64,000 nt of DNA from positions 28,728,001-28,792,000 of the forward strand of contig NC_072893.1 of the NCBI RefSeq assembly GCF_027943255.1, read 5' to 3'. Of the stretch, positions 10,417 through 19,519 are shown one piece after another. This DNA comes from Anastrepha obliqua (Eukaryota; Arthropoda; Insecta; Diptera; Tephritidae). Numbering within the stretch: position 1 is the first letter of the stretch; every line of letters starts with the position of its first letter. The notes below the pieces were generated by a model. It worked only from the letters and a program-made list of their open reading frames with translations. It was not told the origin of the DNA and ran no database searches. Made by a program: the position numbers and the translations under genes.

Positions 10417-11213
10417 AAGGGTGGTTAAATTTCAAGGGCCGATGTTGAATATAAACCACACCTAAACGTCAAGTTTTCTGCTGCATTTCATTTGACATTT
10501 TTCAATTTCAGACTAACTCAATTTGAAACATGGAAAGATACACAATCAAGCAACGCTTTAAAGTTATTCAGGCTTATTATGAAAACAGGCGTTCAAATCA
10601 AAATGCATATCGCGCACTTCGTGCTTTTTTCGGTCATGCCGGTGGCATCATTGGGCCGTATTTTTTCCAAAATGAGGCCGGTCATTCAGTTACTGTGAAT
10701 AGTGTTCCCTATCGTGAGATGATAACGAACTTTTTATGGCCCAAATTGGAAGATATGGATGTGGACGATATGTGGTTTCAACAGGACGGTGCCACTTGTC
10801 ACACTGCTAACGAAAAAATGGCTCTTTTGCGCGAAAAATTTGATGGCCGAATAATCTCAAGTCGCGGCGATGTCAATTGGAAGCCAAAATCATGTGATTT
10901 GACACCGTTGGACTTCTTTTTTTGGTGTTATTTGATAGAAAATGTGTACGTCGATAAGCCAGCAACAATTCAAGAGCTAAAAGATGAGATAATTTGGCAC
11001 ATTGACGGCATAGAACCTCAATTATGCCTCAGCGTCATCGAAAATTTGGACCATCAGATGGAGGTGTGCCGCCGAGGCCATTGGGCGATTCTTTGTTCTA
11101 TACGTAAATGAGCCATACCAATATTATCATAATAAAGAGAAATGACAATAAGTTCCTAAAAAAAATGTATTTTATTTAAAATCAACACCGGCCCTTGAAG
11201 CTTAACCACCCTT
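10417..11213 (+). mobile_element. Internally deleted DD41D mariner-like element nested in the pogo-like element
   Basis: 797 bp between TIRs AAGGGTGGTTAAATTTCAAG and its inverse (AAGGGTGGTTAAGCTTCAAG read on the minus strand). The match runs about 31 bp with few mismatches, and TA lies at 10415-10416 and 11214-11215. A full element of this lineage in the window (29815-31136) is 1.32 kb, so about 0.5 kb is missing. The deletion is in frame and an open reading frame remains (next entry). Confidence 0.88.
10530..11111 (+). CDS. 193-residue DD41D transposase with an in-frame internal deletion
   Basis: Open from ATG to TGA with no stop or frameshift. Residues 1-35 (MERYTIKQRFKVIQAYYENR and on) are the start of the first HTH. 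From about residue 37 the chain jumps to the catalytic core (GGIIGPYFFQNEAG, VTVNSVPYREMI). The second catalytic aspartate is D86 in FQQDGATCHT and the third D128 in LTPLDFFFW, with 41 residues between them, so DD41D as in the rosa-type mariners described from Ceratitis (family knowledge). The second HTH and the first catalytic aspartate are deleted, so it cannot catalyse transposition. It could in principle still fold in part and interfere with an active transposase. Whether it is expressed is unknown. Confidence 0.8.
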   Translation: MERYTIKQRFKVIQAYYENRRSNQNAYRALRAFFGHAGGIIGPYFFQNEAGHSVTVNSVPYREMITNFLWPKLEDMDVDDMWFQQDGATCHTANEKMALLREKFDGRIISSRGDVNWKPKSCDLTPLDFFFWCYLIENVYVDKPATIQELKDEIIWHIDGIEPQLCLSVIENLDHQMEVCRRGHWAILCSIRK

Positions 11214-11590
11214 TATAAATAGATTTTGTATTGAATTATATTTGAATTAATGAATGGTCCAAAATATCGCAGATTTGAAGTAACGAAAGTCGACTGTACT
11301 ATTTTTTATAATACTTTTCGCTCAAATATGGAATATTCTGTAATTTGGTTCAATATGAACTGTCTTCCAATAAAAACTTTTTTCGAAATCGTATAACTTA
11401 ATAAATTATCCGGAATTTTTATTAACTAACACGAGACTTTCGTACTTAAACGTTTCGATAGACCAGGATAGTCCGTCATCCCGGTGTCTCGGGTTTGACG
11501 TCTCTAGAGGGCCACCGTTTTACTTTCGAATTTTGGGTTTTCCAAAGAAAAGTATTTTTTTTTTTTAATTTTCTTTTAAATCACTTTTAA

Positions 11591-12955
11591 GCCTGAAAAA
11601 TTCACAAGTACCCTACTTGGTCTTGCGGACCACATGCCACATTCAGTGGCAGCCAATTTTATAATTTCCGCTAACTTGAATCTTAACGCCTGAAGTATAT
11701 TTATTACAATATATTTCCTGTAAGCTGATGATAAGTAAATGCAATGCATTTGGCACGTAAACAGCAACTTTTCACTCTCAAATAAACCTAAACATTATTC
11801 TTTGCACTGCTTTGTGTATATGGCCGCATGTGTGCATGTGTGTGTGTGCAACTATATTCATAAGCGCAGATTTACGCCAACAATTATAGTCAAAAAGAAA
11901 ATTATTGCGCAAACCAAAGTGCCCAGCGTTTCCGCAGTATAAATCAAAAAGTTGTTGCTTTATTTTGCTTTGCTTTAAAAAGTGTCAACACTTCTTCCCG
12001 CTATCACTCTTTAAGATGTTAAATGTCACAGCTAAATGAAAATAGTACAACAAAATATCTTCGATATTGCAGGCTGAAAAATGCCACACGCATGCAACCA
12101 AATGGGGCAGGAGACCACACTGTCAGCGAGCGAAGTGTGTGCGTTGCATTGTCTGCTCAAAGTTATTCGTGAGTTACTCAAAGAGTCAATCGTAAATGTG
12201 GCATTCTTATTGCTAATGTGCTATTGTATGCAACATCTAGTAATTGCAATGTTTTCCCCTCTTTAATGAATTGCTGGCCATAACTCATTCGAATGAAGAA
12301 AGCAAGAAGATCAGCAGCGGCAGTCAGCGCAGTGCAATAAAGAAGGATATTCGGTAGCAACAATGCACACATACACATAACGAATAGCAAATATAATACG
12401 ATGGCTAAGACTGCAATCATGTATGTGTGTGTGCGTGTGTGTGTTTGTGTGTGCGGCTCCAGCTCGTTGGGTGCTCATAACAATTGCTTGAATGGTAATT
12501 GTTGTCTCAGTGGTAGCCAAATGAAAACATCTTGGAGCGCTCATAATGGCCCATTAAAATGACAACAACAACAACAACAAGAACAACACTAATGGTCATA
12601 TCAACATCTACTGGCATTGGCCATATGCCGTTTCGAGCAGCTCATTTCCGCTGCTCGCAGATTTATTTATTAACACTCAAAGCCAAACAAACTGTTTTAT
12701 TAGTCGCATAAGATTTGGCCATATTATTATGTGTCGTAGTACTGAGGCGCAACATAGGGCAAAATGTCTTATTTTGGAGCATTCTCTATATATGGAATGT
12801 AAGTATGTTTAGTAGGTATATCCTGCGGTGCCGCGACGCTTGGTCGGTTGGTCGCTGTGGCCACGTTCGCATTATAAAAAATTGCCAGTAGTCGTTTAAT
12901 GTCACTGCGGTAAAAAACATTGTTACTATAATAAATGTCTTATATTTTATTTAAC
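11591..12955. other. Unassigned region with TG and CAA microsatellites
   Basis: No recognised gene or element. It contains a TG-rich tract at 12420-12452 (GTGTGTGCGTGTGTGTGT), a CAA repeat at 12559-12587 and other short simple repeats. Open stretches of 60-80 codons here (12081-12266, 12178-12420, 12311-12544) overlap on both strands and look like chance. The composition suggests ordinary intergenic or intronic DNA. Confidence 0.4.
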
Positions 12956-13520
12956 ATTAGGATGTGGAACGCACGAGCGAGGGAGATATTAAAATTTTCT
13001 TCGATAGTCAAGCCGTGATCAAGGCTCTGACGACGCCATGGTGCAGAACGAAGGAGATCAAATCTCTTGGGTGTGCAGGTAACATTTCTCTGATCTGGGT
13101 TCCAGGACATAAGAAAATAGAGGGAAATGAAATTGCACGAAGGACTCAGAAAGTTCTTTTGACTCCTCGCCATTCAATTTCCAAACTCGTAGCTATGTTT
13201 ACCGGTCACTGGCCGATCGGCACATGCGGAAAAGCTAGGGTTACCATTTAACCCCCATTGAGTAGCTGTGGGGACCTTTCAGAGAAGGAGACTGTAGACC
13301 ACTTTCTGTGTAAATGTCCGGGCTTGGCAGCTAGACGACCAAGGTCACTGGGAGCTCCTTTCTTCGACAGCTTGGGGCAGTGCGCCAACCTAAATCAACA
13401 AGCTCTGGCTGGCTGTAGATATCTGCATGTTAGAGGTCTCAAAATGGTAACAAAACGGCGCTTTAGTGCTACTTGAGGAGTGCCAGACTGGCACTTCAAC
13501 CATTTCACCTACATATCTAC
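12956..13520 (+). pseudogene. R1-like non-LTR 3' end: deleted RNase H and C-terminal knuckle
   Basis: Reads IKIFFDSQAVIKAL, then NISLIWVPGHKKIEGNEIA (RNase H blocks 3 and 4). After a deletion it continues LVAMFTGHWPIGT and, in another frame, SCGDLSEKETVDHFLCKCPG, the knuckle at the end of R1-type ORF2. The stop at about 13474 precedes a 3' tail (GTGCCAGACTGGCACTTCAA, then CCATTTCACCTACATA) that recurs near 32575 and 47030. This is one of three plus-strand copies of the same family in the window. RT and endonuclease are missing (5' truncation, the usual fate of LINE copies). Confidence 0.8.
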
Positions 13521-13609
13521 CTAGGTTGTGTTCCGCTCTTGTTTATTGTATGGGTATGGGAATAAGTTTCCGTCCTTTCTTAGCCAAAGTTGCGCATTAA
13601 TAAACAATT

Positions 13610-14005
13610 AAAAAAATGATATTATGTGAAGTATTTGCCATTGGAAGCTACAACTTTACTCCATCTTTAAGGCAGCATACGAACTCCTCTGACGAAAAAT
13701 TCGAGTTTTTTTGACTTCAACCATTCATTGAGCCAGTTTGCGATGCTCTCGTATGAAGTGAATCGCTCTCCAATAAGGGAATCGGTACAGAAGGTAATCC
13801 GAAGGTGCAATGACTGGGAAACACGGCGAGTGGGGCAAGATTATCCCATTCAGTCCCTGTATATATTTGTGGACCGATTTAGTAACGTGTGCCCGGGTGT
13901 TGTCATGCAGCAAAATCAGTTTGTCGTGTCCCGTTCCGGCCGCTTTTCCTTGAGAGCTCGATTCAAACGCATTAGCTGCAGTCGGCAACGATCGCAAGTG
14001 ATGTT
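13610..14005 (-). pseudogene. Mariner-like transposase C-terminal fragment
   Basis: Minus-strand reading shows LLHDNTRAHVTKSVHKYIQ, then ILPHSPCFPVIAPSDYLLYR and WRAIHFIRE. The second catalytic aspartate is in HDNTRAH and the third in APSDY, 34 residues apart, so DD34D. YSPD is changed to CFPV. The N-terminal two thirds and the right TIR are absent. The break at about 14005 adjoins an unrelated RTE/CR1-like fragment. Confidence 0.78.
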
Positions 14006-14010
14006 TTTAG

Positions 14011-14310
14011 ATGGTTGTTTTTCTTCCTTGTTCACTCCTCTCGGCAGCATATGGCCTCAACAAGACTCTTCCATCTTGCACGGTTCTGTGCTGTTCGGTT
14101 TTTGCACCGTGTCATAAGATGTCGGCATCTGCTAGTTCGCGCACCATCGACCTTCTCCAAGTGTTTTTTGGTCGGCCGCGTCCTCTGCTCCCTTGCGGGT
14201 TCCAGTCCAGTGCCGTTCTCGTGATGCTATCTGGTGTTTTTATCAGTGTGTGACCTATCCATCACCACTTTCTGCGTTTGATTTGCCTAAGAATGGGTTC
14301 CTCATACGTT
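14011..14310 (-). pseudogene. RTE/CR1-like non-LTR fragment (RT C-terminus)
   Basis: About 300 bp nearly identical in layout to 28565-28860, where minus-strand translation gives the C-terminal part of a reverse transcriptase ([18 protein letters not shown]). Shared marks include AACAAGACTCTTCCAT and GTTCCAGTCCAGTGCC. This copy holds only the end of the protein, and its frames are interrupted. Confidence 0.65.
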
Positions 14311-14319
14311 AATCTCTCC

Positions 14320-14950
14320 TCAGTCTTAGTGCAGATCTTTGAGTTTCTGAGTTTCTTACTACTAATTTAATTGGTTGCCAGTCGAGATCTCTTTCTATTG
14401 CCGCTGTTGGAGTTGTGCTGATAGCGCCAGTTACGCATATTCCTGCAATCCATTGTACGCTTTCCAATCATACGTCATTTCATCACACGCCGTCCACCAT
14501 ACTAGCGAACCATAGAGCTATATTGATCTGATAATCGCCAGGTATATCCAATGTGTGAGTCGAGGAGATAAGCCCCAAGTCTCACCGAGCATTTTTCTGC
14601 ATGCATATAAGGCATTATGTAGAATCTTTCATTGCTCTTTCCTCTAAAGTAAACCTCCATGACAGTTTACTATCAAAAATAACCCTTAGGTATTTAGTCG
14701 ATGTTTTAAGTGTTAATTAAACTCCTCCAATCTTGTACTTTCTTCTGAATAGTACTAAGTTCCTCTTATTTGGATTTACTTCCAGTCCGACCGAATCCGT
14801 CGATTTGTAGATTTCTCTGAGCGTCCTTGTGATGGTTTCACTCATCGTTTGAGGTCATTTGCCTGAGATGATAAGAGCCAAGTCGTCGTCATATACCGTC
14901 AGTTTTGGTCCACTGTCTCCAAGTTTGAGGTCCAAGGTTTAGTTTGATCG
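14320..14950 (-). pseudogene. R1/I-group reverse transcriptase fragment
   Basis: Minus-strand reading from about 14930: KLTVYDDDLALIISGK (RT active-site block, YDDD in place of F/YADD), then TITRTLREIYKS, VGLEVNPNK, LVLFRRKYKIGG, TKYLRVIFDSKLSW and, near 14420, CVTGAISTTPTAA, all expected blocks downstream of the RT active site in R1/I-type ORF2. Several stops interrupt it. It belongs to a different family from the LOA-like relic immediately to its right. Confidence 0.72.
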
Positions 14951-14954
14951 TGCG

Positions 14955-16810
14955 AGCCGCAGAACTTAGTTAATGGTTAATGGGTTAAGGTATGGCCCTT
15001 TAGCACTGCGACCATATTGATCTATTGTGCACCCTATGCTGACTATTGACTGTTAAGTATGCTTATGAATTGTACCAGCTCCTTCTGAGGGAGTGATTGA
15101 AGGTCTTCATCTGTAAGCATGAACTTGTTTAAAAACCTTTTCCTTCTATGCGTCTACCCCGGACATTCGATGATGAGATGTTCTATAGACTCCTCATCTT
15201 CGCAGCAAAATCTGCAGGTGCTGGTGTTAGTTATGCCTAATTTATGTAAGTGTTTGTTGCAGGTGAAGTGACCCGTGAGGGCGCCTGTGAGAGTGCGAAT
15301 GCTCTTTTTGTTTAACGTGAGGGCCATGTTAGCTCTTTTAGCGTTGAAACTTAGGAACTTTTTGGAGTGTCTAAGACCCTCTACGTTGTTCCAATGCTGA
15401 TTTAATAGAGTTTTGGCCCAGTATTTTACTTTTTGTTTTAGGCTGTTTTTGTTGAATCCGAACATGGGACTAGGTCCGATGAAGTTTACATCTGCACCTT
15501 TTTTGACTTGAAAGTCTGCCTTTTCGTTGCCGTCATATCCCTCATGTTCTGGTACCCAAATTAATGAGACATTGTTTTTGGATGCCAGGTTATTGAGTAC
15601 CTTGTGGCATTCTAAGAGAGTTTTTGAGTTGTAGGTATAGCTATCTAAAGCTTTTAGAACTGATTGGCTGTCCGAGAGTATTTTAATCTTTACTTTCTTG
15701 TGGTTTCTACGTTGCATGATGTTTGCTGCTTCCATTATTGCGTATAATTCCGCTTGGAAGATGGTGTTGTCCCTGGTGAGAGTGAATGATTTGTGGATTC
15801 TGGGCCCCACTACTCCTGCTCCTACACCATAAGGTGTTTTTGATCCATCAGTGTACCATTTTTGTGAATCATCATTCATCCATTTCGGGTTTGCTTTCCA
15901 CTCGTTCCTCTCAGGAAAGGTAACTGTGTATCCTTTTGTGAAACAGAGGGTTGGGTCAATGTGGTCTGAAACTTGAACCCTGCTTATGGTATTTTTCACT
16001 TTATTTAGGATACTTAGGTGACCGGTGAGGTTGCCTAATTTGAAATTTTCTTTCATGTGCAGCATGAGTGCTTGCATAGCTGCTTCCTCTTGGATTGCTA
16101 TATGAAGTGGTGGGAGATTAAGGAGTGCTTCCATGCCAGCTGTTGGGCTAGTTCTCATAGCCCCTGTGATGCATAGGCAAGCAAGCCTTTGTACTTTTCC
16201 CAGTTTGGTTATCGCTGTTTGTTGGGTAGATTTGCTCCACCATACTAGTGCTCCATACAGTATGATTGGTCTAACCATTTGGGTGTATACCAGAGGGCCA
16301 TACTAGAGCTAAGGCCCCAGGATCTCCCTAGAAATTGTTTGGTTGTCCACAAGGATTTCGTGGCTTTTTTTTTTGTTATATTATTTATATGTGATTCCCA
16401 AGTGAGTTTTTTATCTAAAGTTAAACATAGATACTTGACCTCTTCCTTTAGTTCTATCACTGTTTCATTTATTTTCAATGTGGGAAACTCCAACTTTCTT
16501 TTTCTTGTGAAGGGGGTTATTGTGGTTTTGTTAGGGTTGATCGACAGTCCCTCCTTTTTACACCATTCCCATGTTGCGTTCAAGGCATTTTGCATTAAGT
16601 CTGTTAGTGTCCTTTCATGGTTGCCTTTTATTATAGCAGATATGTCATCTGCATAACCAATGGTTATAAATCTCTTATTGTTTAGGTGCTGCACCAAGTC
16701 ATCAACTAGTAGGGGCCATAGCAGTGGAGAAAGAACTCCTCCTTGCGGACATCCCTTTATTGTTGTGACATTAAGTTCAGCTTGGCTTAAGCCTAAGCCG
16801 CAGAACTGAA
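14955..16810 (-). pseudogene. LOA-like non-LTR retrotransposon, 5'-truncated (RT end, RNase H, knuckle)
   Basis: A LINE copy truncated just before the RT GCPQGGVLSPLLW block (about 16760). YADD follows at about 16645 (IGYADDISAII), then SINPNKTTITPFTRKRKLEF. A frameshift near 16285 separates 16697-16245 from 16278-15154. The second frame (374 residues) holds PIILYGALVWWSKS, CITGAMRTSPTAG, RNase H with YTDGSK (about residue 142), FQAELYAI, LSDSQSVLKAL and WVPEHEGYDGNEKAD (Gly of PGHEG changed to Glu), and a knuckle CRFC..EDEESIEHLIIECPG. RNase H acidic residues remain. The 3' UTR continues to about 14955. Domain order and sequence resemble the fuller element at 58634-64000. Confidence 0.85.
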
Positions 16811-16814
16811 TCGT

Positions 16815-17165
16815 TCAGGTACAATTTTTTATAAGAGCGTACAATTGTTGGCACTGTTAGTTCTGCCTTTTCCAAACTGGATAAAGAAGCAAAGTGAATG
16901 GGTCTGGAGGCGAACGAAGATAAAACGAAGTGCCTGTGGGTGCTGATAGGTGAGATCGCCGAATGTTTGTTTGATGACAGATTCGGCGAACTCGCATATA
17001 AGCACCCACGTCATTGTTGACAGTTATGATTTCGAGATTGTAAGAGACTTCGTTTATTTAAGAACCAGCATTAACACCGATAATGATTTTCTTCGATATT
17101 CGATATTCCACAACTATGCCTTTTTTCCGATATTCAAGAAATTGTGCAGCTTCACTAGGTCTTTG
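16815..17165 (+). pseudogene. RTE-like reverse transcriptase fragment
   Basis: Plus-strand reading gives MGLEANEDKTKCL near 16895 and, after a frameshift, HVIVDSYDFEIVRDFVYL, then RTSINTDND near 17070. These match the minus-strand RT at 38582-39055 (MGLVVNEDKTKYLLSS, VDSYDFEVVKDFIYLGSRIN). Only the thumb-proximal region is present and it is frameshifted. Confidence 0.7.
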
Positions 17166-18171
17166 AAGTTTATAACTAATTTTCTAGGTCTACTTGAATT
17201 AGCTTATTTCTAAATTTGATTTTAATAAAATTTAAAAAAGCACAGCATTTTCTTGTTGGTAAAGAGTTTTCCCCACCAACCCACTGACATGCTGACTGTA
17301 TCTGTATACTCTTATAAAGGCAGTTATGTAGCACCAACCGCTTCGCCACCACCCCTAGCATTTATCCATTTAATACAGCTCATCTCGTAAAAAGTGCATT
17401 ACCACATTGGTTACGACTGTAATAAGCCGGCCAGCCAGTCAAGCGCTTGTTATGACCAAATTAAATGCCAAGAATTGACCATTTTCTTCAACTCATTTCC
17501 GATCGTCGGTAACTTCCATCGCTGCGGGGTCAATTACATTTTGGCCAGTGCTTACTTGCCTGCTTATATGAGTTTTCAATAAAATTTAATCAGAAACCAA
17601 ATGTTTTCGCTTTTCTTTGAAAGTCACAAAAACGTTTGCTAACGATTATGGGGCCATTGGTTATTGGCCATTTCGATTTAGCAGCCATTTTCAGTTTATA
17701 CGCGTAAATGGCGCGCAAGTACTTAAATGTTTACGGACCTTCGTAGTATGTGCATATGTATATGTTTATTGACATGTGTGTGTGTGTGCGTTCGAAGGAG
17801 GCAAAACTTTTCGCAATTACCAAATTCACATATCGTCCCACTTCTGAACACATTACCAAAGTTGTTGAAACTTTTGTCGCTGTAACCGTGATTCTGAAAT
17901 ACATTGGCTTGTAAATATGATACTTAAAACTTTGGCAAGAAAGTAGTTCGAAGGCCAAAGGGAAAATATGTAACTTATACACATTTACGAATCTACTGTC
18001 GATTGCAAGTAATCATGAAAAAGTTTTCAGTTAATATTTATTTACTATTTTTCCCTCAGTAGTTGTTTTGAATTTGGTTCGATTGGACAGGCTTCTGCTC
18101 CAAAGACAGCTCTGAAGCCAAGAAAGCTCATTCTGATGTCTAAGAAAAATGCATGTCCCAGCCAATCCAAC
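17166..18171. other. No recognised gene; short TG repeat
   Basis: Spacer with an AT-rich left part, a TG run at 17775-17790 and a TATGTATATG stretch near 17755. Short open stretches on both strands show no family resemblance. Confidence 0.4.
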
Positions 18172-18400
18172 TTATATATATAGAGTTGGCGCGTGTACCC
18201 TTTTTAGGTGTTTGGCCGAGCTCCTCCTCCTATTTGTGGCGTGCGTCTTAGTGTTGGAGAGACCTACAGTTTTAAGCCGACTCCGAACGGCAGATATTTT
18301 TTATGAGCAGAAGTACACTCAGAAGTTTGCCATTGCCTGTCGAGGGGCGACCGGTATTAGAAAAAACTTTTTCTTCATTTTCGTGTTTCACCGAGGTGAG
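18172..18400 (-). mobile_element. SINE-A copy lacking its tRNA head
   Basis: Plus-strand order from tail to head: TATATATATAGAGTTGGCGC, GTGTACCCTTTTTAGGTG, TTTGGCCGAGCTCCTCCTCC, CTCCGAACGGCAGATATTTT, TTTGCCATTGCCTGTCGAGG, GGCGACCGGTATTAG, then a T-rich stretch and TTCACCGAGG. It matches the complete copy at 31139-31415. Similarity stops just before the fold-back element that begins at 18421, so the B and A boxes are missing. Confidence 0.8.
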
Positions 18401-18420
18401 CTCTTTAGCAGACCGTTTTT

Positions 18421-18895
18421 CGGCTCTCAGCTGATGAGCTGACTTCGCTTGAGGTATGTTTACAAACAAGCTGAGATTGTGTTGGTGATATACGAAAAGA
18501 ATCAACCAATGACACTCCGTTACCGTCAGAAGAACGAATGATTGGACGAGTGCGTGGATATGTGTGAAATAATCGTGCATAACTCGGCGAAGTAACCGAA
18601 ATTCGCCTTACAATTTTGTTTTTCACCATACTTAAAGAGCACACCTGATAAATCTATCATCCATGATCACAGAGTACGCGGCAACTGATTTCTGCCAGCT
18701 CGTTTTACACGTACTCACACACTCGTCCAATCAGTCGTCGTTCAGACGGCAACATACAAGTAACATGAGCGAAGGTTGTGTTGATTTTTTCGTATTTCAT
18801 CAACAAAATCTCAGTGTTTTTCGTAAACAAACCGCTTGCATGACACCAATTACGTCAGAAAATCAGCTGATGCCTTCAAAATCGCTGAGAGTCGG
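18421..18895. mobile_element. Fold-back element: ~170-200 bp imperfect inverted arms
   Basis: The left arm (18421-18590) and right arm (18700-18895) are inverted copies. Matching blocks include CGGCTCTCAGC at the left end against CGACTCTCAGC (right end, minus strand), CTGAGATTGTGTTGGTGATA against CTGAGATTTTGTTGATGAAA, and GATTGGACGAGTGCGTG against GATTGGACGAGTGTGTG. The core of about 110 bp is unpaired. No coding capacity. This is the structure of a long-TIR MITE or fold-back transposon; I cannot name the family. Flanks do not show a clear target duplication. Confidence 0.75.
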
Positions 18896-19119
18896 TTAAC
18901 GGCCAGTTATTGGACACACCTCTGCTTTTTGTACACCGTGAGTTTTTTACAGCCAGTGATCTAAATCGTCTAGTCATACGGGTGGGGACACGAAATTCGA
19001 TACTTTTTGTGGGTCCAAAGCGCTTCCACCACCACTTGTCTGTGGAATAAAATGTTGTCCGATCCAATACTTGTAAAGAGACAAAATTAGATAGTATACT
19101 TCTCCGTCTTCTTGGTTAG

Positions 19120-19510
19120 CGCGATAACCTTTAAAGCAATTTTGGCCGAGTTTAACAAAGCGCGCCAGTATTTTTTTCCAACGCCAGTTTGATACGCCAA
19201 GTGTCAAAGACAAGTCAAGAAGTCGAATCCTTCCAAACGCCAAGAAGACTCTCTCTTTCTCTGCTAACACCAGCAGAATAGAGCCCCATCGAATACGACG
19301 ATATGACCCAGCCAGCGCGGAGCCAATAGATCTTTACTCGCTGCGCTATGTGTATAATGTCAAAATCTCTCTCTCAAACACTCCAAGGGACTCCTCATCC
19401 GGTATTGTCATCGTCCAAACTTCTGCGCCATACTATACGGAGAGCTTTATAAAGAGTTAATTTTGTTCGTCGAAAGGGGACTTTACTACTCAATTGCCTG
19501 CCTACTTAGT
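19120..19510 (-). pseudogene. RTE-like non-LTR 3' end
   Basis: Corresponds in minus orientation to 38310-38860: the terminal block (CTTGGTTAGCGCGATAACC, then GGCCGAGTTTAACAAAGCGC, CGCCAGT) matches CTTAATTGGCGCGATAACC and following at 38315. The RT-derived segment CAAACACTCCAAGGGACTCC matches the EATLGVFERE region. It is internally deleted and frameshifted. It meets an R1-like fragment near 19510-19520. Confidence 0.68.
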
Positions 19511-19519
19511 CCAAAGTAG

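Larger units (their letters stand above)
9418..11296 (-). mobile_element. Pogo/Tigger-like element with TIRs, hosting a nested DD41D element
   Basis: Left end CAGTCGACTCTCGGTAAATC and inverted right end (CAGTCGACTTTCGTTACTTC read on the minus strand), each flanked by TA (9416-9417 and 11297-11298). The CAG start and TA target are typical of the pogo branch of Tc1/mariner. Without the nested insert (10417-11213) the element is about 1.08 kb, too short for a full pogo, and its remaining coding part is a fusion of the transposase ends. It is therefore an internally deleted, MITE-like derivative. Confidence 0.82.
8057..11590. repeat. Diverged ~300-bp tandem repeat, interrupted by a pogo-like element
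   Basis: Five to six diverged copies of an AT-rich unit. Each carries, in order, a CCTAGTG-like motif, a TTTTTGGTTTTCTAAAGAA block, TGTAATTTGGNTCAATATGAAC, TCTTATCAACTAA, a TTTCGATACCTAAACATT block, then ATCTCGGGATCCCGAATT. The first motif occurs near 8361, 8677, 8982, 9089, 9363 and 11497, giving spacings of roughly 316, 305, 107 (partial duplication), 274 and, after removing the 9418-11296 insertion, about 250. The repeat resumes right after the transposon, so it pre-dates the insertion. Satellite-like; no coding potential. Confidence 0.75.
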
